A stretch of 6,851 nt of DNA from an uncultured Clostridiaceae bacterium (lineage in GTDB: Bacteria; Bacillota; Clostridia; Lachnospirales; Lachnospiraceae). Made by a program: the position numbers and the translations under genes. Shown piece by piece: positions 1-5,796 of the stretch. Every line of letters begins with the position of its first letter. Positions within the stretch are counted from its first letter, which is position 1. Where the stretch lies: NCBI GenBank assembly GCA_947175805.1, contig CAMWOF010000126.1, positions 1 through 6,851 of the forward strand, in the 5' to 3' direction. Under the pieces are notes generated by a model. It was not told the origin of the DNA, did not search any database, and saw only the letters and a list, made by a program, of their open reading frames with translations.

Positions 1-198
1 TTCATATTCCGAATTATTATCCATATCAATAACTGCTAGTTTTTTGTCACTAATATTCCCAGGTGATAAGACAAATTTTCCTTTACTGTAATTACTTTTA
101 GCTATCTGAACAGCATCATCTAAATCATCCGCATATACTTCAAACTCATCTGAAACAGTTTCTTCAATTACTATTTTAAACAATTTCTTATTGGTCAT
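1..198 (-). CDS. DpnD/PcfM-like small protein, 3' end cut off by the window
   Basis: The ATG at 198-196 opens a frame of 66 codons that runs off the left edge without a stop, so the C-terminus is missing. The start is supported by GGGAG seven bases upstream, and a promoter lies further upstream. The translation begins MTNKKLFKIVIEETVSDEFE and continues with VYADDLDDAVQIAKSNYSKG, then a KFVLSPGNISDKKLAVID segment. A basic start, an IEETVSDEFEV strand, an acidic 'DDLDDAVQIA' helix and a 'GKFVLSPG' turn match what I remember of the DpnD/PcfM family. These are short acidic proteins common on conjugative plasmids and integrative elements of Firmicutes, with no established biochemical function. The region is about 29% GC by hand count, far below the 50-60% of segments counted in rpsI, truA and the ecf genes, which suggests horizontal origin. 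It follows rpsI in the same orientation but is separated from it by a terminator. The family call is by recall of the pattern only. Confidence 0.72.
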   Translation of the reverse strand, partial: MTNKKLFKIVIEETVSDEFEVYADDLDDAVQIAKSNYSKGKFVLSPGNISDKKLAVIDMDNNSEYE

Positions 199-264
199 TT
201 ATTTTTCTCCCATGCCAAATTTCATTAGCAGTCCACTGTGCTCATAATATCTTATACCATGATA

Positions 265-293
265 ATTATGTCGTATCTATGTAAATATTTCAA
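265..293 (-). promoter_or_regulatory. Sigma-A-type promoter for the DpnD/PcfM-like gene
   Basis: Read on the minus strand, TTGAAA (293-288) and CATAAT (270-265) are separated by exactly 17 bases. Each differs from the sigma-A consensus at one position. Transcription would start near 258 and give a leader of about 60 nt before the ATG at 198. Its position downstream of the rpsI terminator means the left-hand gene is expressed independently of the ribosomal operon. Confidence 0.6.
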
Positions 294-316
294 CTCTTTT
301 TCAAAAAATTCATCAT
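290..316 (-). CDS. Possible 8-codon leader peptide or gene remnant (MMNFLKKS)
   Basis: On the minus strand an AAAGGAGGC ribosome binding site (331-323) stands seven bases before a double ATG at 316-311. The frame reads M M N F L K K S and stops at TGA (292-290). The binding site is among the best in the window, which is odd for so short a frame. The stop codon overlaps the -35 box of the next promoter. It could be a leader peptide, the decayed start of a lost gene, or chance. No promoter with a convincing -10 box was found for it. I recognise no family. Confidence 0.2.
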   Translation of the reverse strand: MMNFLKKS

Positions 317-392
317 CTCAACGCCTCCTTTCTTAATATTCTTGCAAGGTCACGATGCACCTTTTACCACAATGTCAAAAAAATAGAGGCGT

Positions 393-430
393 AAAGAAAA
401 CCCTTGAAAATACCAGACTTTCAAGGGTTT
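393..430 (-). terminator. Rho-independent terminator of the rplM-rpsI operon
   Basis: A perfect 12-bp inverted repeat (398-409 with 419-430, AAACCCTTGAAA / TTTCAAGGGTTT) encloses a 9-nt loop. On the minus strand it is followed by a U-rich run (TCTTT after the closing GGGTTT). It begins 26 bases after the rpsI stop codon and closes the ribosomal operon. The A-rich other flank makes it potentially bidirectional. Confidence 0.88.
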
Positions 431-456
431 CATAAAAGCTCTTATTTGTTTTAAAA

Positions 457-852
457 TTATCTCTTTGAGAACTGTGGTGCACGTCTCGCAGCCTTCAAAC
501 CGTACTTCTTTCTCTCCTTCATACGAGGGTCTCTTGTGAGATAACCTGCCTTCTTGAGAATTGGTCTGTTGTCTGCATCCACCTGAAGCAGCGCCCTGGC
601 AATGCCATGTCTGATTGCACCAGCCTGTCCTGTGAAGCCGCCTCCCTTAACATTAACCAGCACATCATACTTACCCTCCGTGCCGGTAGCTGCAAATGGC
701 TGGTTCACAATTAACTTCAGTGTCTCCAGTCCAAAATATTCGTTCATATCCTTTTTATTAATAGTAACCTTGCCTGTGCCAGGTACTAAATATACTCTTG
801 CAATGCTGCTTTTTCTTCTGCCGGTTCCGTAATACTTATTCGTCTTAGCCAT
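457..852 (-). CDS. rpsI: 30S ribosomal protein S9
   Basis: This 131-residue protein is the normal length for bacterial S9 (uS9), a small-subunit head protein whose C-terminal tail reaches the P-site tRNA. Visible family marks are the N-terminal YGTGRRKSSIARV (residues 8-20), the GQAGAIRHGIARAL block (75-88) and the invariant basic tail KKYGLKAARRAPQFSKR, which ends exactly at the C-terminus. The tail is intact, so any element integrated nearby has preserved or restored the 3' end. The ATG at 852 has an excellent AGAAGGAGG site (869-861) eight bases upstream. It lies 20 bases after the rplM stop, so the two genes are co-transcribed, as in most bacteria. A strong terminator follows. Confidence 0.98.
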   Translation of the reverse strand: MAKTNKYYGTGRRKSSIARVYLVPGTGKVTINKKDMNEYFGLETLKLIVNQPFAATGTEGKYDVLVNVKGGGFTGQAGAIRHGIARALLQVDADNRPILKKAGYLTRDPRMKERKKYGLKAARRAPQFSKR

Positions 853-872
853 GTTACTGTCCTCCTTCTAAA

Positions 873-1307
873 TTAATACTTAATCTCTAAAGTCTTCGGC
901 TGCTGAGCCTGCTGCTTGTGCTCCGGACCAGCGTAAACATGAAGCTTCTTAATCATTGACCTTCCTAAAGGTCCCTTTGGAAGCATACCCTTCACTGCTA
1001 AATAAATAACCTCCTCCGGCTTCTTTGCCATCTTTTCACGCAGGGTTGTCTCCTTCATGCCGCCTACGTAATCTGAATGACGATAATAAATCTTTTGATC
1101 TAACTTCTTGCCTGTTACCTTAATCTTATCAGCGTTCACGATAACCACGTAATCGCCTGTATCAATATGCGGGGTGTAAGTAGGCTTGTTCTTTCCTCTT
1201 AACACACTTGCAACCTCTGATGCTAAACGTCCTAATGTATGTCCTGTGGCATCAACTACATACCATTCTCTGTTAATTGTCGATGGGCTTGCCATAAAAC
1301 TCTTCAT
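873..1307 (-). CDS. rplM: 50S ribosomal protein L13
   Basis: L13 (uL13) is an early-assembling large-subunit protein. The 144 residues match its usual length. The N-terminal half carries WYVVDATGHTLGRLASEVA (15-33), then RGKNKPTYTPHIDTGDYVVI (37-56) and a VNADKIKVTGKK strand. The C-terminal signature KGMLPKGPLGRSMIKKLHVY (106-125) is followed by AGPEHKQQAQQP. The start at 1307 is chosen because AAGGAGG (1322-1316) lies eight bases upstream. The second methionine (codon 5) would be too far from that site, and an N-terminal MK-FMA-PSTI extension is, as I recall, usual in Lachnospiraceae. It is the first gene of an operon with rpsI and has its own consensus promoter and a structured leader, so autogenous control by L13 is plausible. 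Confidence 0.98.
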   Translation of the reverse strand: MKSFMASPSTINREWYVVDATGHTLGRLASEVASVLRGKNKPTYTPHIDTGDYVVIVNADKIKVTGKKLDQKIYYRHSDYVGGMKETTLREKMAKKPEEVIYLAVKGMLPKGPLGRSMIKKLHVYAGPEHKQQAQQPKTLEIKY

Positions 1308-1396
1308 GATGGTTCCTCCTTGGATAATCTAATTAAATTTATAATAATATGCTCGTACCGGGGCTTTGGCTAGAGCACATTTTTGCGCTGTCACAG
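1308..1396 (-). ncRNA. Structured 5' leader of rplM, candidate L13 autoregulatory leader
   Basis: The transcript from the rplM promoter has a leader of roughly 85-90 nt. Its upstream half can form a hairpin in which UGCUC (1377-1373) pairs with GAGCA (1354-1350). The loop region (UAGCC AAAGCCCC GGUAC) is GC-rich and can form a GCC/GGU inner stem. A competing hairpin pairs GCGCA (1388-1384) with UGUGC (1379-1375) and shares bases with the first, so the two are mutually exclusive. The rest is AU-rich up to the ribosome binding site. Firmicutes rplM genes are known to carry an L13 leader RNA family bound by L13. Assignment to that family is inference from position and pairing, not from a covariance search. 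Confidence 0.45.
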
Positions 1397-1402
1397 TTTT
1401 AT

Positions 1403-1431
1403 ATTATATTACATTCCTTTTTGCGTGTCAA
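1403..1431 (-). promoter_or_regulatory. Consensus sigma-A promoter of the rplM-rpsI operon
   Basis: On the minus strand TTGACA (1431-1426) and TATAAT (1408-1403) are perfect consensus hexamers separated by exactly 17 bases. Transcription should start near 1396. The -35 box begins only two bases after the U-run of the preceding terminator. The ribosomal pair is therefore insulated from the upstream gene and driven by its own strong promoter. Confidence 0.92.
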
Positions 1432-1433
1432 CG

Positions 1434-1470
1434 AAAAAATGCAAGAATTCTAAGGAATTCTTGCATTTTT
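1434..1470 (-). terminator. Rho-independent terminator after the surface-protein gene
   Basis: A perfect 16-bp inverted repeat (1435-1450 with 1455-1470, core GCAAGAATTC / GAATTCTTGC) has a 4-nt loop and A/T runs on both sides, giving a U-run in the minus-strand transcript. It starts 29 bases after the TAG stop of the surface-protein gene. It ends the presumed ecf-truA-surface protein transcript and could act in both directions. Confidence 0.9.
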
Positions 1471-1499
1471 GGCATTGCAGCCTGTCTTCCTTATGGAAT

Positions 1500-4139
1500 C
1501 TATTTACTCAGTTTTTTTACAATTTTGAAAGTCAGTACCAGTTTGCCCTTCTTCGTGCCTTTCCCCTTAATAATCACCTGTGCAGTTCCCAGCTTTTTAT
1601 TTTTCTTGTAGGTTACGGTGTAAGACTTGCCTTTCTTCAGGTTTGCTACCTTAATGCTCGGCTTAATCGCCTTTCCTGTATATTTGTACTCTGCATTCAA
1701 TTTCACATAATATCCGCGGATGTCATCGGAGCTTATGGATGCATCTGCATCTGCATAATACTGTCTGGAATTTCCATTTCCTGACACGGTATTTCCCTTT
1801 ATGGTAGCGGTAGCCCCGACAACCTTAATCCCATACTGGCTGTTGTTTTTTATCTTATTGTTTTTAATGGTCGCCTTACTCTTGGAGGCAATGGAAATCC
1901 CGTTGTTGCCGCAGTTTTGAATCGTGTTATTCAAAATCTTAAAATCGCTCTTTGTTGACAGGTAAATGCCGTTAGAGTACATTCTGTAGCTCTTTGTATA
2001 CGGCTGAAAAGATTTATTCGTCAGCTTATTCTTCTCAATTTTGCCAGTGGAATTATAGCCGTATAAAAATGTGTGATATCCGGCTGCCGTATTGCTTTTT
2101 ACGGTCACATTTTTGAAATTCCGAAGGTCAATACAACAATTCGTAATATTCTTAAATGTATTGTTTTCTATTTTTATATTCTTTAAATATACACCGGAAC
2201 GATATCCGTGGGCACCAATTCCACACATGTAATTGGAAATACTGCAATTGCGAATTGTAATCGTATCGCAAGCTGTGAAATCATAAGGCTTCATAGCTGG
2301 TGTAGACGGCTCAGAGCAGTAGTCCAATTGAATAGCCTCTTTTACTGTCTGATAAGACAAACCATACCCTTTTCTGGTACAAATCTTATATCCGTCCAGC
2401 GCCACATTTTCCACAACCGCATCTTTGACGCCGGCAAGCTCAAGTAAATGTGCGCCGCTGTTATTTTTTATTGCAGTATCATGAATATATATATTTCTTG
2501 CATGACCGATGTAAATATTATTTGTATAATCCTTGCCGCTGGCATTTCCATTCCACACGCCGCCGGTAATTTCTACATTTTCACATTGCCCATACCCCTT
2601 CACCGTAGAGGTTGTCTTACCCTGTAGCAGTGTCTTCTCACAGGCGCTTTGCAGCATCGGGCAGGAGGCTGCACTGGACATCCGCACCAATACCGCCTTA
2701 TCATCCAATACGAGCTTGGTATTGGAATAGATATACATCCTGGTTCCGATATAATAGGTGCCTGCCGGAATATAAACTGTAATCTGTTCATCCACTGCGC
2801 ATGCCCATTTCAGCGCATTTTTTATTGCCGTGCCGTCTCCCTTCGCATCATCGCCATTGGCGCCAAGCTTCGTTACATCAAAGTAATTTTGGTATACCTT
2901 AAAGGTACACTCCGCTTCCACCAGACCGTCTGCAGATTTTGCCACAACAGTTGCCTCGCCCAGCCCCTTAATCTTTACAAGTCCTGAGGTCTTACCCACA
3001 GAGATAACCGTATCGGAAACATTCTCATTTAACGGCACTACTCCCTCTACAGTATAAGTCAGCTTCTTGTTGGTAGCATTTGCCGGTTTCACCGTTGCCT
3101 CTAACTGGAATTCATCCCCAATCGTCAAGTCCTTGACAGAGGATGCATTTAATTTGATTTCGGTGATTGGAACCTCAGGAACATTGACACAGTAAGATGC
3201 GGTGTATCTCCCATCGTTTGTTGCTGCCGTAATAGTGACAGGCGTTGCTGTTGCCTTCAAAGCGGTAATCTTACCGGTTGTCTTTGCGACCTTGACCGTC
3301 TTTGCATCCGAAGACGTATAAGTAACATCCACTGCTGTCTGCTTCGTACCATCATGATATCGGTAAAGCGCCTTAATCGTCATGGATTCACCATTTACCA
3401 AATCTACGGACGGTTCTGCAAATTCTAATGCCTCAATCGGGTTCATGACCTCAATTTCACAGGCGGCCGTATAGTCCTGTCCCTTTTCCTGATATGTGAC
3501 CAGGATGCTTGCCGTGCCCACAGCTTTAGCCGTCACCAGCCCATTTTTATCTATCTCTATATAAGTTCCCGCCTGAGACACCGAGTAAGCAAGACCTTCG
3601 GCAATCACCTCGTCCTCCTGTGTTACTTCACTCGTGACCGGATCCGTCACCCTATAGCGCCCCATGATAACAAGGGCTGTTTCCGGGTCTCCCAGCAATA
3701 GAAATATTTTGTTCTCCTTTGCATAGATTTGCTGAAGCTCTCTCTTGGGAGCCGCTTTCTTTATCTTCAATACAAGCGTATCCTTCACTCCGTTTGCGGC
3801 AGTTGCGGTAATTGTAACCGTCCCCGCAGACAAAGCCTTTACTTGTCCGTTCTTGTCTACGACCGCCACACTTTCATCCGAGCTGGTATAGGTCAGTGCG
3901 GTATCTGCATCCGCAGGCGTTATCTTCGCCTTTACCTTTATGGACTCTCCTACAAAGAGCTCGTCCTTTTCCACAGACAGGGTTATGCTCTCCACGGCTG
4001 CCATTTCCTCAGTAGCATCGTCCTCCAAATCTATGCTGCCGGGCAGTCCTTCCGCCTCTACCCGAACAGGATCTGCCTGCACGCCTCCAAATAAAGAGAG
4101 CAGCATAGCCAGACTTAAAATCACTGCCATTCTTTTCAT
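1500..4139 (-). CDS. Secreted protein: four BIG2-type Ig modules, pectate-lyase-like beta-helix, basic C-terminus
   Basis: Seen in the 879 residues: a signal peptide (MKRM, hydrophobic 5-19, likely cleavage after VQA at 22) and an acidic linker (about 26-50). Four bacterial Ig-like modules follow near 48-126, 135-231, 234-320 and 323-416. The first is a textbook BIG2 (TYTSSDESVAVVDKNGQVKA, then GTVTITATA). The second is divergent. Residues 419-798 start like the pectate_lyase_3 fold (DVTKLGANGD, GDGTAIKNAL, IPAGTYYI) and continue as a right-handed beta-helix with an asparagine ladder at 660, 683, 704, 738, 761 and 783. A Lys-rich module (805-876) ends the protein. There is no LPXTG, SLH domain or C-terminal membrane anchor. 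Conserved-looking acidic and His residues (H564, E567, E601, D606, H644) could form an active site. I infer polysaccharide binding or cleavage outside the cell, substrate unknown. The ATG at 4139 has GAAGGAG eight bases upstream. The gene starts 39 bases after truA and is probably on its transcript. Confidence 0.85.
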   Translation of the reverse strand: MKRMAVILSLAMLLSLFGGVQADPVRVEAEGLPGSIDLEDDATEEMAAVESITLSVEKDELFVGESIKVKAKITPADADTALTYTSSDESVAVVDKNGQVKALSAGTVTITATAANGVKDTLVLKIKKAAPKRELQQIYAKENKIFLLLGDPETALVIMGRYRVTDPVTSEVTQEDEVIAEGLAYSVSQAGTYIEIDKNGLVTAKAVGTASILVTYQEKGQDYTAACEIEVMNPIEALEFAEPSVDLVNGESMTIKALYRYHDGTKQTAVDVTYTSSDAKTVKVAKTTGKITALKATATPVTITAATNDGRYTASYCVNVPEVPITEIKLNASSVKDLTIGDEFQLEATVKPANATNKKLTYTVEGVVPLNENVSDTVISVGKTSGLVKIKGLGEATVVAKSADGLVEAECTFKVYQNYFDVTKLGANGDDAKGDGTAIKNALKWACAVDEQITVYIPAGTYYIGTRMYIYSNTKLVLDDKAVLVRMSSAASCPMLQSACEKTLLQGKTTSTVKGYGQCENVEITGGVWNGNASGKDYTNNIYIGHARNIYIHDTAIKNNSGAHLLELAGVKDAVVENVALDGYKICTRKGYGLSYQTVKEAIQLDYCSEPSTPAMKPYDFTACDTITIRNCSISNYMCGIGAHGYRSGVYLKNIKIENNTFKNITNCCIDLRNFKNVTVKSNTAAGYHTFLYGYNSTGKIEKNKLTNKSFQPYTKSYRMYSNGIYLSTKSDFKILNNTIQNCGNNGISIASKSKATIKNNKIKNNSQYGIKVVGATATIKGNTVSGNGNSRQYYADADASISSDDIRGYYVKLNAEYKYTGKAIKPSIKVANLKKGKSYTVTYKKNKKLGTAQVIIKGKGTKKGKLVLTFKIVKKLSK

Positions 4140-4178
4140 TCCTCATTCTCCTTCCTATGTGGGATACTTTGCTTTCCA

Positions 4179-4916
4179 TCATGTATACTCAATCTCCACC
4201 AAAGTCAGTCCCTTTGCCGGAACCTTCGGTCCCGCCTTGCTTCTGTCTCGTGCTTCGAGAATCTCCTTTACATGCTCCGGCGGATATACGCCCATTCCCA
4301 CCTTGAGCAGCGTACCTACAATAATACGCACCATATTATATAAAAAACCATTGCCGTTGACCCGAATAGTAATAATATCTCCCTGTTTGTCCACATCCAG
4401 GCTGTAGAGCGTGCGCACAGTAGTCAAGGCCTGCCCTCTTGCAGAGCAAAAGCTGACAAAATCATGCTCTCCCACCAGATATTGGGCCGCCTTTTTCATG
4501 GCGTCCACATTCAGCTTAAAATAACAAAAATGTGTGTACAGCCTTGTTGTAGGGTCTTCAAAGGTTCGGTTTAAAATTCTGTATTCATATGTCTTTCTTG
4601 TATCACAGTACCTGGGGTGAAAATCTGGTGCCACCTCACAGGAATCCTGAATCCTGATATCCTCCGGCAGCCTCTGGTTCAACGCAAAGGATATCTTCTC
4701 CGGCGGAATCCTCGTTTCCGTGTCGAATACCGCCACATTTCCCAGCGCATGCACCCCGGAATCTGTTCTGCTGGCGCCGATAACTAAAATTTTTTCTCCG
4801 AGAAGCTCAGACAGCTTTTCATTTATCACCTGCTCCACGGTAATGCCGTTATTTTGAATCTGCCAGCCGCAGTAATTTGTCCCATCATAACTTATAATCA
4901 ATTTAATTCTTTTCAT
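4179..4916 (-). CDS. truA: tRNA pseudouridine(38-40) synthase TruA
   Basis: TruA isomerises uridines 38-40 in the anticodon stem-loop of many tRNAs in the cytoplasm. The 245 residues match the family length. The catalytic aspartate is D52 in GASRTDSGVHA (47-57). Other family blocks are the N-terminal IISYDGTNYCGWQIQ (7-21), FHPRYCDTRKTYEYRI (99-114, including the conserved Tyr110), HDFVSFC (151-157) and NGNGFLYNMVRIIVGTLLKVG (187-207). The ATG at 4916 gives a standard N-terminus, but the upstream sequence offers only a weak AACAGG two bases from the ATG. Translation may depend on coupling to ecfT, which ends 41 bases upstream. Gene order ecf-truA is the usual Firmicutes arrangement, but rplM, normally next, is displaced here by the surface-protein gene. 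Confidence 0.97.
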   Translation of the reverse strand: MKRIKLIISYDGTNYCGWQIQNNGITVEQVINEKLSELLGEKILVIGASRTDSGVHALGNVAVFDTETRIPPEKISFALNQRLPEDIRIQDSCEVAPDFHPRYCDTRKTYEYRILNRTFEDPTTRLYTHFCYFKLNVDAMKKAAQYLVGEHDFVSFCSARGQALTTVRTLYSLDVDKQGDIITIRVNGNGFLYNMVRIIVGTLLKVGMGVYPPEHVKEILEARDRSKAGPKVPAKGLTLVEIEYT

Positions 4917-4957
4917 AACCTGTTTTACTTTTCTAATGCTGCTTTACACTTTTCTCT

Positions 4958-5767
4958 CTAAAGGCTGTACGCTTTTATCATTACCACAAATCCGCCCAGA
5001 AACATCAGCCAAATAATGACATAGGCAAGATAATCCTTCCAGCCCCGTTTCAACGGAAACATTTTTGTTCTGCCAACGCCTCCGTGATAGCATCTCGCTT
5101 CCATTGCAATGGCCAAATCCTCCGCCCGTCTTGCCGCCGCCACAAACAGCGGCACAATCACTGGAAGCATTGCCTTCAGCCGCTCAATCAGATTTCCCTC
5201 TTCAAACTCTGCGCCTCTGCTCATCTGCGCCTTCATCAGACGGTTTAGTTCCTCCACCAGCACTGGAATAAAACGCAATGCAATAGACATCATCATCGCA
5301 ATGTCATGTACCGGCACCTGAAACCGCTCCATCCAGTGAAACTGTGCCTCTAATCCGTCTGTCAAATCTGTGGGCAGTGTTGTGTAGGTTAGAACGGATG
5401 CGCCCAAAATCATCATGACCATTCTAGCGCCCACAAACAGGGCATTTTCTACTCCGTAATCCGTAATCCGGAAAACCCACCACTCACAAATAACTGTACC
5501 ATTTTTTTTAAACAGATTCAATGCCATGGAAAACAGAATCAGAAAAAAAACAGGTTTTAATCCACGCAGCATATAACTGACGGGAACTCTGGACATGTAA
5601 ATATATACAATCAACAGAAAAATCAGTATGCTATAATATATCGGATTCTTTGTTAAAAACAACGCTATTAAAAACATAAAGGTTCCAAAAAGCTTTGTCC
5701 TTGCGTCCAGCCTGTGTATCACAGAATCCGTATCATAATATTGTCCCAGTGTAATATCTCTTATCAT
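4958..5767 (-). CDS. ecfT: Energy-coupling factor transporter transmembrane protein EcfT
   Basis: EcfT is the membrane scaffold that links the two EcfA ATPases to interchangeable substrate-binding S-components for vitamins and metals. Hydrophobic segments appear near codons 35-66 (two), 78-92, 118-138, 205-220 and 254-273 of the longest frame. The cytoplasmic coupling helices carry SRG (191-193, in MKAQMSRGAEFEEGN) and the second motif as ARC (232-234, EARCYHGG) in place of the common ARG. As I recall, ARC occurs in many Firmicutes EcfT. The frame is open back to an ATG at 5791 (277 aa), five bases after the ecfA stop. I chose the ATG at 5767 (269 aa) because family members begin close to the MIRDITLGQYY...HRLD-RTKL block. 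Neither start has a good ribosome binding site, so translational coupling to ecfA is likely. Confidence 0.95.
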   Translation of the reverse strand: MIRDITLGQYYDTDSVIHRLDARTKLFGTFMFLIALFLTKNPIYYSILIFLLIVYIYMSRVPVSYMLRGLKPVFFLILFSMALNLFKKNGTVICEWWVFRITDYGVENALFVGARMVMMILGASVLTYTTLPTDLTDGLEAQFHWMERFQVPVHDIAMMMSIALRFIPVLVEELNRLMKAQMSRGAEFEEGNLIERLKAMLPVIVPLFVAAARRAEDLAIAMEARCYHGGVGRTKMFPLKRGWKDYLAYVIIWLMFLGGFVVMIKAYSL

Positions 5768-5796
5768 CTCTTTATTCTTCCCAGATATCATCCCAT

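Noticed and set aside
373..378. TTGACA on the minus strand just after the rpsI terminator
   Set aside because: No acceptable -10 hexamer lies 16-19 bases downstream, so it is not called as a promoter for the tiny ORF.
1441..1464. Palindrome with two GAATTC sites as a recombination or protein-binding site
   Set aside because: It is fully explained as the stem of a rho-independent terminator placed just after a stop codon.
1383..1784. 133-codon plus-strand frame across the surface-gene terminator
   Set aside because: It crosses the rplM promoter, the terminator hairpin and the antisense of a well-supported coding region, and its Cys/Ile-rich translation resembles no protein family I know.
1500..4139. 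Assignment as a characterised pectate lyase or polygalacturonase
   Set aside because: Only the fold entry segment resembles pectate_lyase_3. I cannot identify a known catalytic set, so a specific enzyme name is not justified.
4164..4192. Possible promoter for the surface-protein gene (TTGAGT, 17 bases, AAGTAT)
   Set aside because: Both hexamers are poor, the -35 box lies inside truA, and the start site would fall almost on the ribosome binding site.
3729..4407. Overlapping plus-strand frames opposite the surface-protein N-terminus and truA
   Set aside because: They are antisense to genes with clear domain structure and show no recognisable motifs of their own.
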